From positions 3,211 through 67,210 of the forward strand of contig DATLGL010000004.1 in NCBI GenBank assembly GCA_035540495.1: a DNA stretch of 64,000 bases, in the 5' to 3' direction. The translations under genes were made by a program, and so were the position numbers. The notes beneath the pieces were generated by a model. It saw only the letters and a list, made by a program, of their open reading frames with translations. It was not told the origin of the DNA and searched no databases. Below are positions 32,022 through 42,266 of the stretch, in pieces (the stretch's first letter is position 1; each line of letters starts with the position of its first letter). The DNA comes from DASVEG01 sp035540495. GTDB lineage: Bacteria > Actinomycetota > Acidimicrobiia > Acidimicrobiales > CADCTF01.

Positions 32022-33226
32022 AAGCTCACCTCGGTGCCTTCGCCCGGTGTCGAGGAGATCTCGGCGATCCCTCCGACACGCTGCGCCCGCTCGATGATCG
32101 AAAGCCGCAATCCCTGTCCGTTGCCATTGACCCGCGTAGGGTCGAACCCGAGTCCGTCGTCACTCACGGTCACAGTCACGCCTGCGCTCACGTCACTGCC
32201 GACGCTGCGCTCTTCGGGCGCGGCGTAGATCACCACGCGGCGCGCCTGGGCGTGTTTCGCGACGTTGGCCAGCGCTTCGGCGACCATCCCCGTCACGGCG
32301 TCGGCCAGCTGAGGGCCAACGGATGGCAGGTCCGGAGCTAGCACGAACTGGGGATCGAGATCCGCCCGTCGGGCGAAGTCGAGCCCGGCTTCGCGGAGCC
32401 TGCCGGCGAGAGGTTCGGTTCGCTTGGCTGTTCCCGGCGAGGACCCGAACAGGAACGACCGAAGATCGCGTTCGGCCTCACGCGCAAGCCGTGCGTGGGT
32501 GGGATCGGAGGCCTTTGCGCCGATGAGAGCGAGCGTCTGGATCACGCCGTCGTGCAAGGCACGACTCACATCCTGGCGGGCTTGCACCGTCGCCAGTTCT
32601 GCCTCGGCGGCCCGAAGCCGCTGAGCGAGGTAGCCGACGCCCGCTCCGACCGTCACATACGTCGCAACCAACACGACGGACGGCACGAGGCGGGGCAGCT
32701 CACGCATCGGCATCAGCGTGAAGTACACGCCCGAGAGCATCTCCGGTGGGGCCAGGTCACTGAGCAACCGGGACAACCCAAGCGCGCCGCCGGCGGCGGC
32801 ACCGAGGAGGGGCCCTCGACCGATCCCGACTGCGGCCGGCGTAGCGAGGACCCACAGCCCGCCGATCACCGGGATCTGCCAGGTGATGACGGGATGGACC
32901 GCCCATCCGTCGGCAGCGACGGCTCCCGCCGCAATCGTCAGTTCGATGATGAGCGCCAACGGGCGGAAAGCGTCGGCGGGGCGAACCGTCGCCGTGTAGG
33001 CCAGCCACCCGGTCCAACCGGCCATCGCTGCGAACGCCACGTAGGCCGCTTGGGGGCGAGCCATGGCCTCGTCGTAGCCCTCGACGATGACGAACAGCGC
33101 CACGGCCAACCCGACGATCCGAAGAGCCAGCAGCGCTCGCGCCAGCACGCCATCGGTCAACCGAACCGCCACGGCAGACGCCAACTCGACGTCAGCCCGC
33201 ATCCCGACTCCAGCCCCAGCCCCCAT
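32000..33226 (-). CDS. NarL-type sensor histidine kinase
   Basis: 408 residues from ATG at 33226. About six N-terminal hydrophobic segments (residues 30-210) form an integral membrane sensor. HisKA_3 dimerisation/phospho-acceptor is ALHDGVIQTLALIG (His near residue 244). The ATPase N-box is VAEALANVAKHA, with G-box DDGLGFD and GLRLSIIERAQRVGG. It likely phosphorylates the adjacent response regulator. Signal unknown. The pair is divergent from the relaxase gene, across a 135-nt spacer, and could control transfer. Confidence 0.9.
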   Translation of the reverse strand: MGAGAGVGMRADVELASAVAVRLTDGVLARALLALRIVGLAVALFVIVEGYDEAMARPQAAYVAFAAMAGWTGWLAYTATVRPADAFRPLALIIELTIAAGAVAADGWAVHPVITWQIPVIGGLWVLATPAAVGIGRGPLLGAAAGGALGLSRLLSDLAPPEMLSGVYFTLMPMRELPRLVPSVVLVATYVTVGAGVGYLAQRLRAAEAELATVQARQDVSRALHDGVIQTLALIGAKASDPTHARLAREAERDLRSFLFGSSPGTAKRTEPLAGRLREAGLDFARRADLDPQFVLAPDLPSVGPQLADAVTGMVAEALANVAKHAQARRVVIYAAPEERSVGSDVSAGVTVTVSDDGLGFDPTRVNGNGQGLRLSIIERAQRVGGIAEISSTPGEGTEVSLWIPSAS

Positions 33227-33361
33227 GACCAAATCGTAAGGACTACGAGCAGCGGCTATCCACTCACGCTTGGTGCTTCAAGGCACCCCAGAATCACGGT
33301 CACACCGTTGCATCAGCAGATGCTGCGCGCGTTCGGCCGTCGCGAAGGGCTTTAGGTAGGT

Positions 33362-35821
33362 GTGTTGTCGATCGGAAAGCTCGGCGTTGGCCAGCAGCAG
33401 TACTACCTCGACGCTGTCGCCAAAGGCGCAGAGGACTACTACACCAACAGCGGCGAAGCCCCCGGCGCCTGGGTCGGCGCGGCCGCCGCCGAACTCGGCC
33501 TCGGCGGGACGGTGCATGACGTCGACCTCCACGCCGTCCTCTCAGGCCTCCACCCGCAAACGCTGGTCGGGCTCGTGCGCGCCAACCAGAAGGTGCCGGG
33601 CTTCGATCTGACCTTCTCCGCGCCGAAGAGCGTCTCGTTGCTCTGGGCGCTCACTCCCGATCGCGACGTCGCCCGAGTGGTGATGGCGGCGCACGACACC
33701 GCGGTGCGCGCCGCGGTCGGCTGGCTGGAGCGGCAGGCGACCTTCGTGCGCCGCGGCCGCAACGGCGTCCACCAGCTCGACGGCAGCGGCCTCGTCGCCG
33801 CAGCGTTCCGCCACCGACTCTCCCGGGCCGGCGACCCCCAGCTTCACACCCACGTCGTGGCCGCCAACATGACCCGAGGCGCCGACGGCAAGTGGTCAGC
33901 CCTTGACGCCCGCCACCTCTACTGGCAAGCCCGCACTGCGGGCGCCCTGTACCGTAGCGAGCTCCGCCGCCAGCTCTCGCAGGAACTCGGCGTCGCCTGG
34001 ACGACCGCCGATGACCGCGGGTTCCACGAGATCGAAGGCATCACCGCCGCCCAGCGCCGCGAGTTCTCCCGCCGGCGGCAAGACATCGAACAGGTCCTCG
34101 CCGAACGCGGTATCGGCGGCGCCGAAGCCGCCCGCGTCGCCACCCTGCACTCCCGCCAAGCCAAGGACTACACCGTTAACGCGGACAACCTCCGCAGCGA
34201 CTGGCAACAGCGAGCAACAAGCGTCGGCCTCACGGACGACAAGCTCCGCTCGCTTACCACCAGGGACAACGCCGCCAGCCCCGTCGCGTCTCCCGTGAAC
34301 GCCGACGAGCTCGGGCGCGAACTCACCGAACACGACAGCACCTTCACCCGAAGCGACGTCCTCCAGGCCCTCGCCGCCCGACACACGGCTGGCGCAACGA
34401 TCGACGCCCTCAACCGCGAAGCCGACGCCTTCCTGCGCGAGGCGCTCGTCGTGCGCCTCGCCGCCGACGCACGCGGCCCGCGGTACTCGACGAGAGAGCA
34501 GCTGGACCTCGAGAAGCACGTCCTCGAACTCGCAGAAGCCGGTAAGCACCGCCGAGTCGCCGTCGTCGACAAGGCCACCGCCGACGACGCCACGCGCAGA
34601 CGGTCGCTGAGCCGCGAGCAGCAGCGCATGGTCGATCACCTCGTCACGAGCGGCAACGCCGTCGACGTCGTCGTCGGCGTCGCCGGCAGCGGCAAGACAA
34701 CGGCACTCGCAGCCGCGCACGACGCGTGGCGATCGAACAACATCCCCGTCGTCGGGGCAGCGCTCGCCGCCCGCGCCGCCGCCGAGCTCCAAGCCGGCAG
34801 CGGCATCCCATCCACCACCCTCGCAAGCCTCCTCATCGCACTGGAAGGGCCGATCAACCGGCTACCAGCAGGCGGCGTTCTCGTCATCGACGAGGCGGGC
34901 ATGGTCGGCACCAGAGACATCGCCCGCGTCCTCGACCTTGCCCACCGCGACGCGGCCAAGGTCGTCCTCGTCGGTGACCACCGGCAGCTTCCGGAGATAG
35001 AAGCCGGCGGAGCGTTCGCTGCACTCGCACAGCGCCTCGACGCCGTCGCGCTCAAAGAGAACCGACGACAACGCTCGCGGCACCATCGAGCGACGCTTCG
35101 GCACCTCCGCCACGGCAACGCAGCGACCGCGCTGAACCAACTTCGTGAGCGAGGTGACCTCGTCACGACCGAGACCCGTAGCGAGCTGCTCGACCGGATG
35201 ATCGAGGACTGGAAGCACGCGCGGGCTCTAGGTGGGGACGTCCTGATGCTCGCAGCTCGGCGCAGCGTCGTAGCTGAGCTCAACGAGCGCGCCCGGCGGT
35301 ACCGGCGCGAAGCCGGGGAAATCGGCCCCGACGCCGTCGTCGTCGACGGACGTGCGTTCGCTGTCGGCGACCGGGTGATCGCGCACCGAAACCTTCGAAG
35401 CAGCGGACTCATGAACGGGTCCCAGGGCACCGTGAACGCAAGCGTGGACGGCACCGTGAGCGTCGCGCTCGATGACGGAAGAACGGTTGTTGTTCCTCGC
35501 CGGTACCTGGACGCCGGGCACTTGACTCACGGATACGCGGCGACAATCCACAAGGCTCAAGGCTCGACCGTCGACCACGCTCTCGTCCTAGCGGACCTAG
35601 TGCTGGCGCGAGAGGGCGCGTACGTCGGTCTGTCTCGCGGCAAGCAGACGAACCGCCTGTACGCAACGGTGGTCGACGTCGCTGACGACACCGCTCTCGA
35701 GGTGGCGCACACGCGCAACACGTGGAACCTGCTCACCAGGCTGAGCCGGAGCGCAGCGAAGCACCTCGCCTCGGAACTGTCAGCGCGACGCGAGCAAGCG
35801 CCCCGCGGAGTCCGCGTCTAG
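33362..35821 (+). CDS. MobF-family relaxase with TraA-like helicase domain
   Basis: 819 residues from GTG at 33362 (LSIGKLGVGQQQYY). The N-terminal relaxase domain has the catalytic tyrosines (QQQYYLD) near residue 12, FDLTFSAPKSVSLLWAL, and the metal-binding His triad in DPQLHTHVVAAN (plus an earlier His in FRHRLSRAG). The C-terminal superfamily 1 helicase has Walker A GVAGSGKTTAL near 440, Walker B LVIDEAGMV and LTHGYAATIHKAQGSTVDHALV near 725. It nicks oriT and unwinds the transferred strand. Shorter than F TraI, typical of actinobacterial elements. oriT was not located. Confidence 0.93.
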   Translation: MLSIGKLGVGQQQYYLDAVAKGAEDYYTNSGEAPGAWVGAAAAELGLGGTVHDVDLHAVLSGLHPQTLVGLVRANQKVPGFDLTFSAPKSVSLLWALTPDRDVARVVMAAHDTAVRAAVGWLERQATFVRRGRNGVHQLDGSGLVAAAFRHRLSRAGDPQLHTHVVAANMTRGADGKWSALDARHLYWQARTAGALYRSELRRQLSQELGVAWTTADDRGFHEIEGITAAQRREFSRRRQDIEQVLAERGIGGAEAARVATLHSRQAKDYTVNADNLRSDWQQRATSVGLTDDKLRSLTTRDNAASPVASPVNADELGRELTEHDSTFTRSDVLQALAARHTAGATIDALNREADAFLREALVVRLAADARGPRYSTREQLDLEKHVLELAEAGKHRRVAVVDKATADDATRRRSLSREQQRMVDHLVTSGNAVDVVVGVAGSGKTTALAAAHDAWRSNNIPVVGAALAARAAAELQAGSGIPSTTLASLLIALEGPINRLPAGGVLVIDEAGMVGTRDIARVLDLAHRDAAKVVLVGDHRQLPEIEAGGAFAALAQRLDAVALKENRRQRSRHHRATLRHLRHGNAATALNQLRERGDLVTTETRSELLDRMIEDWKHARALGGDVLMLAARRSVVAELNERARRYRREAGEIGPDAVVVDGRAFAVGDRVIAHRNLRSSGLMNGSQGTVNASVDGTVSVALDDGRTVVVPRRYLDAGHLTHGYAATIHKAQGSTVDHALVLADLVLAREGAYVGLSRGKQTNRLYATVVDVADDTALEVAHTRNTWNLLTRLSRSAAKHLASELSARREQAPRGVRV

Positions 35822-36132
35822 AGGTGGAACGGTTGTGGGCTTGCACGGCACTTGCCGCCGGGACCACCCGTGCTGGTCATGGGCGTCGCACCGACGCGAG
35901 GGGAGGCTGCTCGAGCGCGGCGCGAGGGTGACGGCGTGCAGCGCGATAGGGGACCGGCGCGACGCGCATCTGCGTGATTCCCCCTCGGACGATTTCATCA
36001 TCGAGGCTCGGCAGCTGCGCGGGTGCCTCGCCAGCTGTAGTCCCGGGTTTTCTACGACGCCTCGGAAATGCGACCAAGCCGGAAAGGGCCTGACGAGCCA
36101 ACTAGTGCGACGAGGTCCAAGGTGACGGCGCT
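35822..36132. other. Gene-free spacer between relaxase and restriction genes
   Basis: About 310 nt. Nothing convincing is seen: no long hairpin, no repeat matching the array. It separates convergent genes, so a bidirectional terminator is expected but not evident. Confidence 0.4.
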
Positions 36133-38628
36133 CTACTTTGCGCTCTCGTAAAGATCCTCAAGTTCGGCCTTCGTGGAGATCCTGACCGCTCTCTGACGGT
36201 TGCGCTCGTCGGAGAGGTTGATCCGCTTGATGCGGTCGCCCTTGACCATGACGAGTTCGATGCGTCCGAACGATGCGGAATGCTTCATGGCGAATTCCGC
36301 GAGACCAGCAGCTTTCGGCGGTGCATCAGCCAAGTCGATCCGATGTGGGTCAACGATGTCCACCACGAGGTCTGCCCCACTCTTTCGGATGATCAGGAAG
36401 TCTGGGTACAGCGACTTCCAGGCCCCTTCCATCTTGTAGGGGATGCGGAGCGACCAAGCCTGACGGTCTCGGTTCCTCAACCACCCCACGGTGTCCCGGC
36501 GAGCAAGCACCTCCTCGAGGACTGTCGTCTCCCAACTCGATTTGAAGTTCATGGGCAACTCGCCGGCATCGTTCACATAGAGGTGGCGCGCCCAGCCTCG
36601 GTCCGCTGAGCGGACCTCAACCGAGGCTGGGTACGAGAGACCACTCAATTCAGGATCAGATGCCATCGCCCGCACCTCGTCGTACAGGTCGCGTTGCGCG
36701 TCGCTCAGTTTGCGAATCCTCGTGTTGTACCGGTCGAGGAGGTACTGGACGCGCGCCTGCGCCACGTTCCGCACCTCGTCGATGAACCCGGTCGTCGAGA
36801 CGAGAGCGAATAGCTCGAGCTTTGACTGCACCTTGCGCGACGAGTCCTTGACAACGACGGCGCGCCACCACTCCTTGTGCAGTCCCTCGCCAAGGCGCCG
36901 TCCCGCCCACGCGAAGAGGTCGTCGATGTTCTCGTCGGTCACATCGACAGTGGACACTCCGTCCTCATCGTCATCGCGCAGCTCGCCGAGAACATCCCAG
37001 ACGACACCGCGGAGCTCGACCTTGCGCCGATCGTCAACTACCGACTTGAAGTCAGGTCGCCGCCGAGCCTTTGCCAGGGCGGAGTCGATCGTCTTGAGAA
37101 TAAGAGCAGTCGACTCGTCTGGCGCGTCCTCGTCCAGACCGTCGTTCGAGAGGAGACGCGAAAGCTTGAACAACCTGCGAACAGGGTTCGCCGGTCTCGA
37201 CGACGGGACGATGTAGGACGGGAGTGACTCCAGCGCAGCAAACATCCGGTCCGACCGAGGAGCTCGTGCCAGTTGGACGAAGTCGTCCTCCTCGATCTCT
37301 ACGGGACCGACAGACGAATCTGAGTCCGGATCCGTCAGCTCTTTCACGACGGCCGCAAGCTGCTTACGGTCGTAGTGAGGCAGGAAGAGGTGCACGCCGT
37401 TGAGGAAGTCGTCTCCTTCAACCTGGCGAGCAAGGGGTGCCCTTACCATTCGTCCGACCAGCTGCGCGATCGCAGTCGAGTCGAGCGCCGTTCGAAACGA
37501 CATCATCACTTCTGCGCGCGGGCAGTCCCAGCCGGTGTTTAGGCCCGTCTTGAAGAACACGACGCGCACATCGGGATCTGCATCGATGTCCGGAGGAGCG
37601 ATATACCTGACGGAATAGCCGCCGACATCGATGGAGCGGCCCTCCTGGAACGAGTGTGCGACGGCGAGCGGACTGAGCGGTCCGATCACGTCGTTGATCT
37701 TGGACAAGGCGTGCCCGAGGTCACTGTTAGAGATCCGCCGGCCTGAACCATCCTGCACCTGGACAACGAGGACCGGATCCACGACCCGGTCGCTGGTGCC
37801 GGAGCAGTACTTCTGCCAGCGTTCCGTGTACTCGTTAAGCCTGCGTGCCGCTTCCCCAAGGAGCGTGAAGTCCGAGGCATTCGCGCGTCGAGGGTGCTTG
37901 ATCTTGATCCGATGCTTCAGGAGTCCGGAAGTCCGCACCGCGTCGACTGGCACGAGCACCTGACGAAAGGTGCGTGTCGTTCCTTGGACCACGCTATGAA
38001 ATCGCTCCGGCGTGGCGGATATACCAACAACGACGGGGACTGGTGGGAGTTCACCCTCAGAGCCTTTGATGAACTTCTGAATGATGCTGTTCGCCTCGCT
38101 GCGTGCACGTGGGTTCTCGGTCATGCCCCGATGCGCTTCGTCGACGACCACGAAGAACCTGCCGCGCTGGCGTTCGGATGTCGCGGCAACCACGTCCCAG
38201 AAGGTCCGCACACGGCCATCGCCTCGCTTAACGAGGTCTCGATCCCTCGCGAGCTTTTGCGTGTTGATGAAGTACACACGGCCGCTCTGGAGCTCGTCGT
38301 GGCCGAGCTCAGATCCACCCACCACTACCAGTCGCGACTCATCGAGAAGCGACGAGGTCTCATTCATCTTGCGGCGCGTCTGCGTATTCAGTTCCGGCTG
38401 GTCACTGATCCACAGGAACGTGGCGTCCGGGATCCCGCCATGGTCGGCGTCGCCGGTGAGCAGGTCCTCAATCGCAGCTGTGACCATCGCTGTCTTCCCG
38501 GAGCCGGTCGCCGAGACGAGTGAGACCGCCTGCAGGTCGCCCGATCGAGACTCACGAGCGGCGGAACGGAGCTTCTTAACGAGGTCCGATGCGTACGTCT
38601 GCTGGAAGTCCTTGAGAACGATCTTCAC
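36133..38628 (-). CDS. Type III-like restriction enzyme Res/helicase subunit
   Basis: 831 residues from GTG at 38628. An SF2 helicase: Walker A LVSATGSGKTAMVTAAI near 38, DEAH box FVVVDEAHRGM near 170, motif III VVGISATPE near 205, and motif VI AQLVGRMVRAP near 395. The C-terminal part shows a VRSADRG segment, then DFLIIRKSGADLVVDIVDPH, the PD-(D/E)xK-type endonuclease region of type III Res proteins. GTGA overlap with the methyltransferase upstream shows a Mod-Res operon. Protects against unmodified DNA together with Mod. Confidence 0.85.
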   Translation of the reverse strand: MKIVLKDFQQTYASDLVKKLRSAARESRSGDLQAVSLVSATGSGKTAMVTAAIEDLLTGDADHGGIPDATFLWISDQPELNTQTRRKMNETSSLLDESRLVVVGGSELGHDELQSGRVYFINTQKLARDRDLVKRGDGRVRTFWDVVAATSERQRGRFFVVVDEAHRGMTENPRARSEANSIIQKFIKGSEGELPPVPVVVGISATPERFHSVVQGTTRTFRQVLVPVDAVRTSGLLKHRIKIKHPRRANASDFTLLGEAARRLNEYTERWQKYCSGTSDRVVDPVLVVQVQDGSGRRISNSDLGHALSKINDVIGPLSPLAVAHSFQEGRSIDVGGYSVRYIAPPDIDADPDVRVVFFKTGLNTGWDCPRAEVMMSFRTALDSTAIAQLVGRMVRAPLARQVEGDDFLNGVHLFLPHYDRKQLAAVVKELTDPDSDSSVGPVEIEEDDFVQLARAPRSDRMFAALESLPSYIVPSSRPANPVRRLFKLSRLLSNDGLDEDAPDESTALILKTIDSALAKARRRPDFKSVVDDRRKVELRGVVWDVLGELRDDDEDGVSTVDVTDENIDDLFAWAGRRLGEGLHKEWWRAVVVKDSSRKVQSKLELFALVSTTGFIDEVRNVAQARVQYLLDRYNTRIRKLSDAQRDLYDEVRAMASDPELSGLSYPASVEVRSADRGWARHLYVNDAGELPMNFKSSWETTVLEEVLARRDTVGWLRNRDRQAWSLRIPYKMEGAWKSLYPDFLIIRKSGADLVVDIVDPHRIDLADAPPKAAGLAEFAMKHSASFGRIELVMVKGDRIKRINLSDERNRQRAVRISTKAELEDLYESAK

Positions 38629-40856
38629 GCGATTAGCTCCGGTCGAAACCGTTCGAGATAGTCGGCATACAACCGCCCGACTTGAAGATGCGCTGGCAAG
38701 GCCTCCGTCATTTCCGCGAGCGCTTCCTCGGATTCAGTCACTAGCCACACGTGTGTGACATCAGTTCGCTTCTCGAGTTCCGCTGCGAAGCGGCGGAAGC
38801 GTGATGCCCTCAGCAGTACGGCGAACGGGCAGTCCGGCGGCATAACCCAGTGCTCACCCTCGACCGAGTGTGGCACCGGACCGATTGCGCCAGACGCAAG
38901 CCACAGTGTGGGCAAGAGCCGCGGTAGATCTAGTCCCAGTTCGACGTCGTCCCGGTCGAGGTACTCCAACGCAAAGAACTCGACGTTCGCCTCGAAACCC
39001 TCCGCGTATGGTCGATTCGCCGCCCAGCTGTGCTTTCCTCGTACCGGAAGGCCGTCCGGGCGGCGCCCGGAAACGACGGCTTTCGCACGGGGCAGAGTGA
39101 CTGACTCGAAGATGCCGTGCGCTTCGAACTCAGCGTCGCCGGGGAAGTGCCCTTCCTTCGCGAGACGCTGCGCTGTCTTCTGATCAACCTCGTTGTTCGT
39201 GACGACTATGCAACGACGAGTCCCCTCGTCCATTGCGTTCAATAGCAAGGTCGCGTGCAGAGTCGTACCCGACCCGCCGAAGAAGTCCAGGATGACTGCA
39301 TCCGTGCGCCGACCGACGACAGTCGCAAGCGTGTCACGGACCGCATACACGGACTTCGGGAAAGGAAACGCGCCTGACCTTCCGAGAAACGCCTTTAGCA
39401 CGAGAGTGCCATTCGACCCGGCGTCGTATGACGGATGCCACCAAATCGTACGCTCCCGAAATCGCTCCTTGGTTCGGCGAACGCGGTAGGCGTTGATCGG
39501 GTACGTCCCACGCTGTCGGTTGTACCTGCCAACCTTGACGTGTCCAGCCGCGATGGCTCGGTTCATCCGCCCGGGTTCCCAGCACCACACGCGATGTTCG
39601 CCCTCTTGGTCGATCGGCCATACGGGAACCAGGCCCTCGACTGAATCGAAGTCCGGCTCCAGGAAGTTGCCGTCTGCATCCCGGCCCAGCACTTCTCCGG
39701 CCCGGACCGGAACGTGCTTCTTCGGGTCTATGAAGATCGGATAGAACTGGCGTTCCCTCTGATGGCGGAAGCTGGTCGCTTGTCCTGTCCGTTGTGCGCC
39801 GCGCCAGTAGCCGTTCGAGTCGACAGGAGTGCTCCCCGCCTCGTCTTCTTGTTCCTCGTCGTCATCCTCATCGTCGTCAACGTCGTCCGTGGCTTCTACA
39901 CCCAGGGCTGCAAGGTCCGCGCCGGTGAGGTCAACCCCCGCCGCCTCGAGGCGCTCCACGATGTCGGGAACGGCACGCACGACGTCCGCGAGCAGCGGAT
40001 GGGCGGAGCTTTGGGGCCGCAGGTGGTCGAAGTAAAGCTCCCGTGCCTCCACAAGGTCGTGACCATCTGGCACCACGAAGAGTGCATGCTCTTCGATGAC
40101 ACCGAAGTTGCCAGACTTCCCAGTGCTGCCGCGTGAATTGATCACAATCGAAACGAGGTAACGGTTGTACTCGGCGAACAAGTGAGGCCGTTCGAGCAGC
40201 ATCCCGAGATGATGAAGCTCATGCTCGTCGATGGTGATGATCAATACGCCGTCAGGCTTGAGCAGCTGCTTAGCAAGGCGCAGCCTCTTCTCCATGAAGC
40301 TGAGCCATTTACTATGCCGCCACGTGTCGTTGTCGTCGACGAACCGGTTGTTGTACTTCCACGCTCCATCACCACCGACGTTGTACGGCGGATCGATGTA
40401 GATACAGTCAACCGACCCCCGTAGTCCGAATAGCATCAGTTGTAGAGCGTGGAAGTTCTCGCCGTCGATGACCACATGCGATGGTGCATCGCTGGGTCCT
40501 TTTCTGAGTGAATCGCGCTGCTGTAACGCCGGAAACATCGGCTCGCCCATACGTTTCAGCACCAACAGGTCGCTAATCAGAGCTTCGCTCTCGGTGTGGT
40601 CGTCGAGGTCTCGGAGCTTCGCTGACTTCCCTCGCAGGGCTTCGACACGGAACAGCCGGGCGGACTCATGATGCCGAATCGTGACGATCGAACCCGGCAC
40701 AGCCGGCAGGCCGACGAGGGCAGCCATCTCGGGGATGTGTTCCTCGAACACGAGCCCGAAAGGCACCCGGCGTTTGAGTTCGGCCACCGCCGCAGCGAGT
40801 TCGGATCGGAGAGCGCCGTCAGCAATCTTCGAAATCAGATCTTCGACCCTGGCCAT
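38625..40856 (-). CDS. Type III-like DNA methyltransferase (Mod)
   Basis: About 743 residues from ATG at 40856 (MARVEDLISKIAD). The N6-adenine methyltransferase motif IV is IYIDPPYNVGGDGAWKYNN, which comes before motif I (AVILDFFGGSGTTLHATL), the beta-class order typical of type III Mod and N4/N6 beta enzymes. A variable middle region (about 320-480, with an Asp/Glu-rich stretch) is the likely target-recognition domain. It protects self DNA and guides the Res subunit. The stop overlaps the Res GTG start. Confidence 0.88.
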   Translation of the reverse strand: MARVEDLISKIADGALRSELAAAVAELKRRVPFGLVFEEHIPEMAALVGLPAVPGSIVTIRHHESARLFRVEALRGKSAKLRDLDDHTESEALISDLLVLKRMGEPMFPALQQRDSLRKGPSDAPSHVVIDGENFHALQLMLFGLRGSVDCIYIDPPYNVGGDGAWKYNNRFVDDNDTWRHSKWLSFMEKRLRLAKQLLKPDGVLIITIDEHELHHLGMLLERPHLFAEYNRYLVSIVINSRGSTGKSGNFGVIEEHALFVVPDGHDLVEARELYFDHLRPQSSAHPLLADVVRAVPDIVERLEAAGVDLTGADLAALGVEATDDVDDDEDDDEEQEDEAGSTPVDSNGYWRGAQRTGQATSFRHQRERQFYPIFIDPKKHVPVRAGEVLGRDADGNFLEPDFDSVEGLVPVWPIDQEGEHRVWCWEPGRMNRAIAAGHVKVGRYNRQRGTYPINAYRVRRTKERFRERTIWWHPSYDAGSNGTLVLKAFLGRSGAFPFPKSVYAVRDTLATVVGRRTDAVILDFFGGSGTTLHATLLLNAMDEGTRRCIVVTNNEVDQKTAQRLAKEGHFPGDAEFEAHGIFESVTLPRAKAVVSGRRPDGLPVRGKHSWAANRPYAEGFEANVEFFALEYLDRDDVELGLDLPRLLPTLWLASGAIGPVPHSVEGEHWVMPPDCPFAVLLRASRFRRFAAELEKRTDVTHVWLVTESEEALAEMTEALPAHLQVGRLYADYLERFRPELIA

Positions 40857-41180
40857 GCCTGGCAGCCCTCCGAGCGTTGCGGTGACGGTTCGAGCGTAAA
40901 CAACCGGTCCGACAGAAATGCGCACGTGTGCCCGAGCCCGCTCGATGTACAGGTACTCCGGAGCGCCTGCCGCGCCGCCTAAGACGGCACGGGATATGTC
41001 GGTCGCGTGCCGGCGTGGGAGCGATCCGGGAGCAGGCGCGTCGACAACGGTGTAGTTGCCGGTTCAGCCGGAGGCGCCAGCCGCTGCATGTTGGATCCTC
41101 AGCAGCGCGGAATGTCGCGACTGCGGGGCGGCAGCGGGGATGTCAGCGACAGAGCGGTGGACCGCAAGCGCGGGCGCTAG
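40857..41180. other. Spacer upstream of Mod, containing the former tail of the Prim-Pol gene
   Basis: About 320 nt with no separate gene. Its right end (about 41146-41176 on the minus strand) continues the Prim-Pol reading frame across the IS481 insertion: after RDRSS it would read ARACGPPLCR and then stop at TGA 41145-41147, roughly. This is where the gene originally ended. Confidence 0.55.
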
Positions 41181-42266
41181 CTGTACTCGGCCGGGACGTT
41201 GGTGACGGACGGGTCGTTGACCTGAGAGAAGACCTCCGGTGCAGTGGAGATAGCCGTCTTCACCACCCGGAGGTCTTCATGGGTCACCGTAACGCTCGTC
41301 TCACGTTTCATGGTCGGCTGCTGCTCGTGCAGCGGGTCCGACACCAGCACATGCCGGTCGCTCATGTCGCCAAAGCCATGGGTGTGTCACGACAATGCGC
41401 TCACCGTTGGCTGGCCCGCTTCGACACCGAAGGCGAAGCCGGCCTCCACGACCGCTCATCGCGACCGCACCACACGCCGACCAAGACGCCGCGCCGAGTC
41501 GAGCGTCGAGTGCTGGCCGCTCGCCGCCAGCATCGCCGCGGCCAGGACTGGTTGGGCGCCGAGCTCGGCGCTGCACCCCGCACTGTGGGGCGGATCCTCC
41601 GTCGCCATGACGTGGCTCGCCTCGCAGCATGCGACCCCATGACCGGCGAGGTCATCCGCTCATCGAAGGCCACCGCGGTCCGCTACGAGCACGCCGAGCC
41701 CGGCGACCTCCTGCACATGGACGTCAAGAAGATCGGCCGCGTCCCCGACGGCGGCGGATGGCGTGCCCATGGTCGCGAGATGGGATCGACGGCGGCCAAG
41801 AAGAGAACGAGGATCGGCTACGACTTCGTCCACTCCGTCGTCGACGACCACTCGAGGGTCGCCTACTCCGAGATCCTCGGCGACGAGACCGCAGCGACCA
41901 CCGCTGCGTTCTTCCAGCGAGCCATCGCCGAACTCGCCGCCCTCGGCATCACCCGCATCAAGGCCGTGATGACCGACAACGCCTGGAACTACACCCACAG
42001 CACAGTCTTCGCCGCGATCCTGCGGAATCTCGACGCCCGCCACGTGCTCATCAAGCCGCACTGCCCGTGGCAAAACGGCAAGGTCGAGCGATTCAACCGA
42101 ACCCTTCAGACCGAGTGGGCCTACCGGCACGTGTTCCAGAGCAACGACGACCGCACCGCCGCCCTCGCACCCTGGCTCGACATCTACAACAATCACCGCC
42201 GCCACAGCGCACTCGGAGGCCTTCCCCCGATCAGCCGACTGTCACCAACCTGATGGCCGGGTACAA
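41181..42266 (+). mobile_element. IS481-family insertion sequence
   Basis: 1,086 bp. Imperfect terminal inverted repeats: left CTGTACTCGGCCGGGACGTT and right (reverse complement) TTGTACCCGGCCATCAGGTT, both followed by GGTGAC. Flanked by CTAG at 41177-41180 and 42267-42270, the target-site duplication. IS481 elements are known to insert at NCTAGN. One intact transposase. The insertion replaced the last codons of the Prim-Pol gene. Confidence 0.85.
41279..42253 (+). CDS. IS481-family DDE transposase
   Basis: 324 residues from ATG at 41279 (MGHRNARLTFHGRLLL). N-terminal helix-turn-helix VAHVAKAMGVSRQCAHRWLARF. The rve catalytic core shows Asp in LLHMDVKKIG, second Asp in KAVMTDNAWNY, and Glu in PHCPWQNGKVERFNRTL. 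The ending YNNHRRHSALGGLPPISRL is characteristic of IS481. Full length. Confidence 0.93.
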   Translation: MGHRNARLTFHGRLLLVQRVRHQHMPVAHVAKAMGVSRQCAHRWLARFDTEGEAGLHDRSSRPHHTPTKTPRRVERRVLAARRQHRRGQDWLGAELGAAPRTVGRILRRHDVARLAACDPMTGEVIRSSKATAVRYEHAEPGDLLHMDVKKIGRVPDGGGWRAHGREMGSTAAKKRTRIGYDFVHSVVDDHSRVAYSEILGDETAATTAAFFQRAIAELAALGITRIKAVMTDNAWNYTHSTVFAAILRNLDARHVLIKPHCPWQNGKVERFNRTLQTEWAYRHVFQSNDDRTAALAPWLDIYNNHRRHSALGGLPPISRLSPT

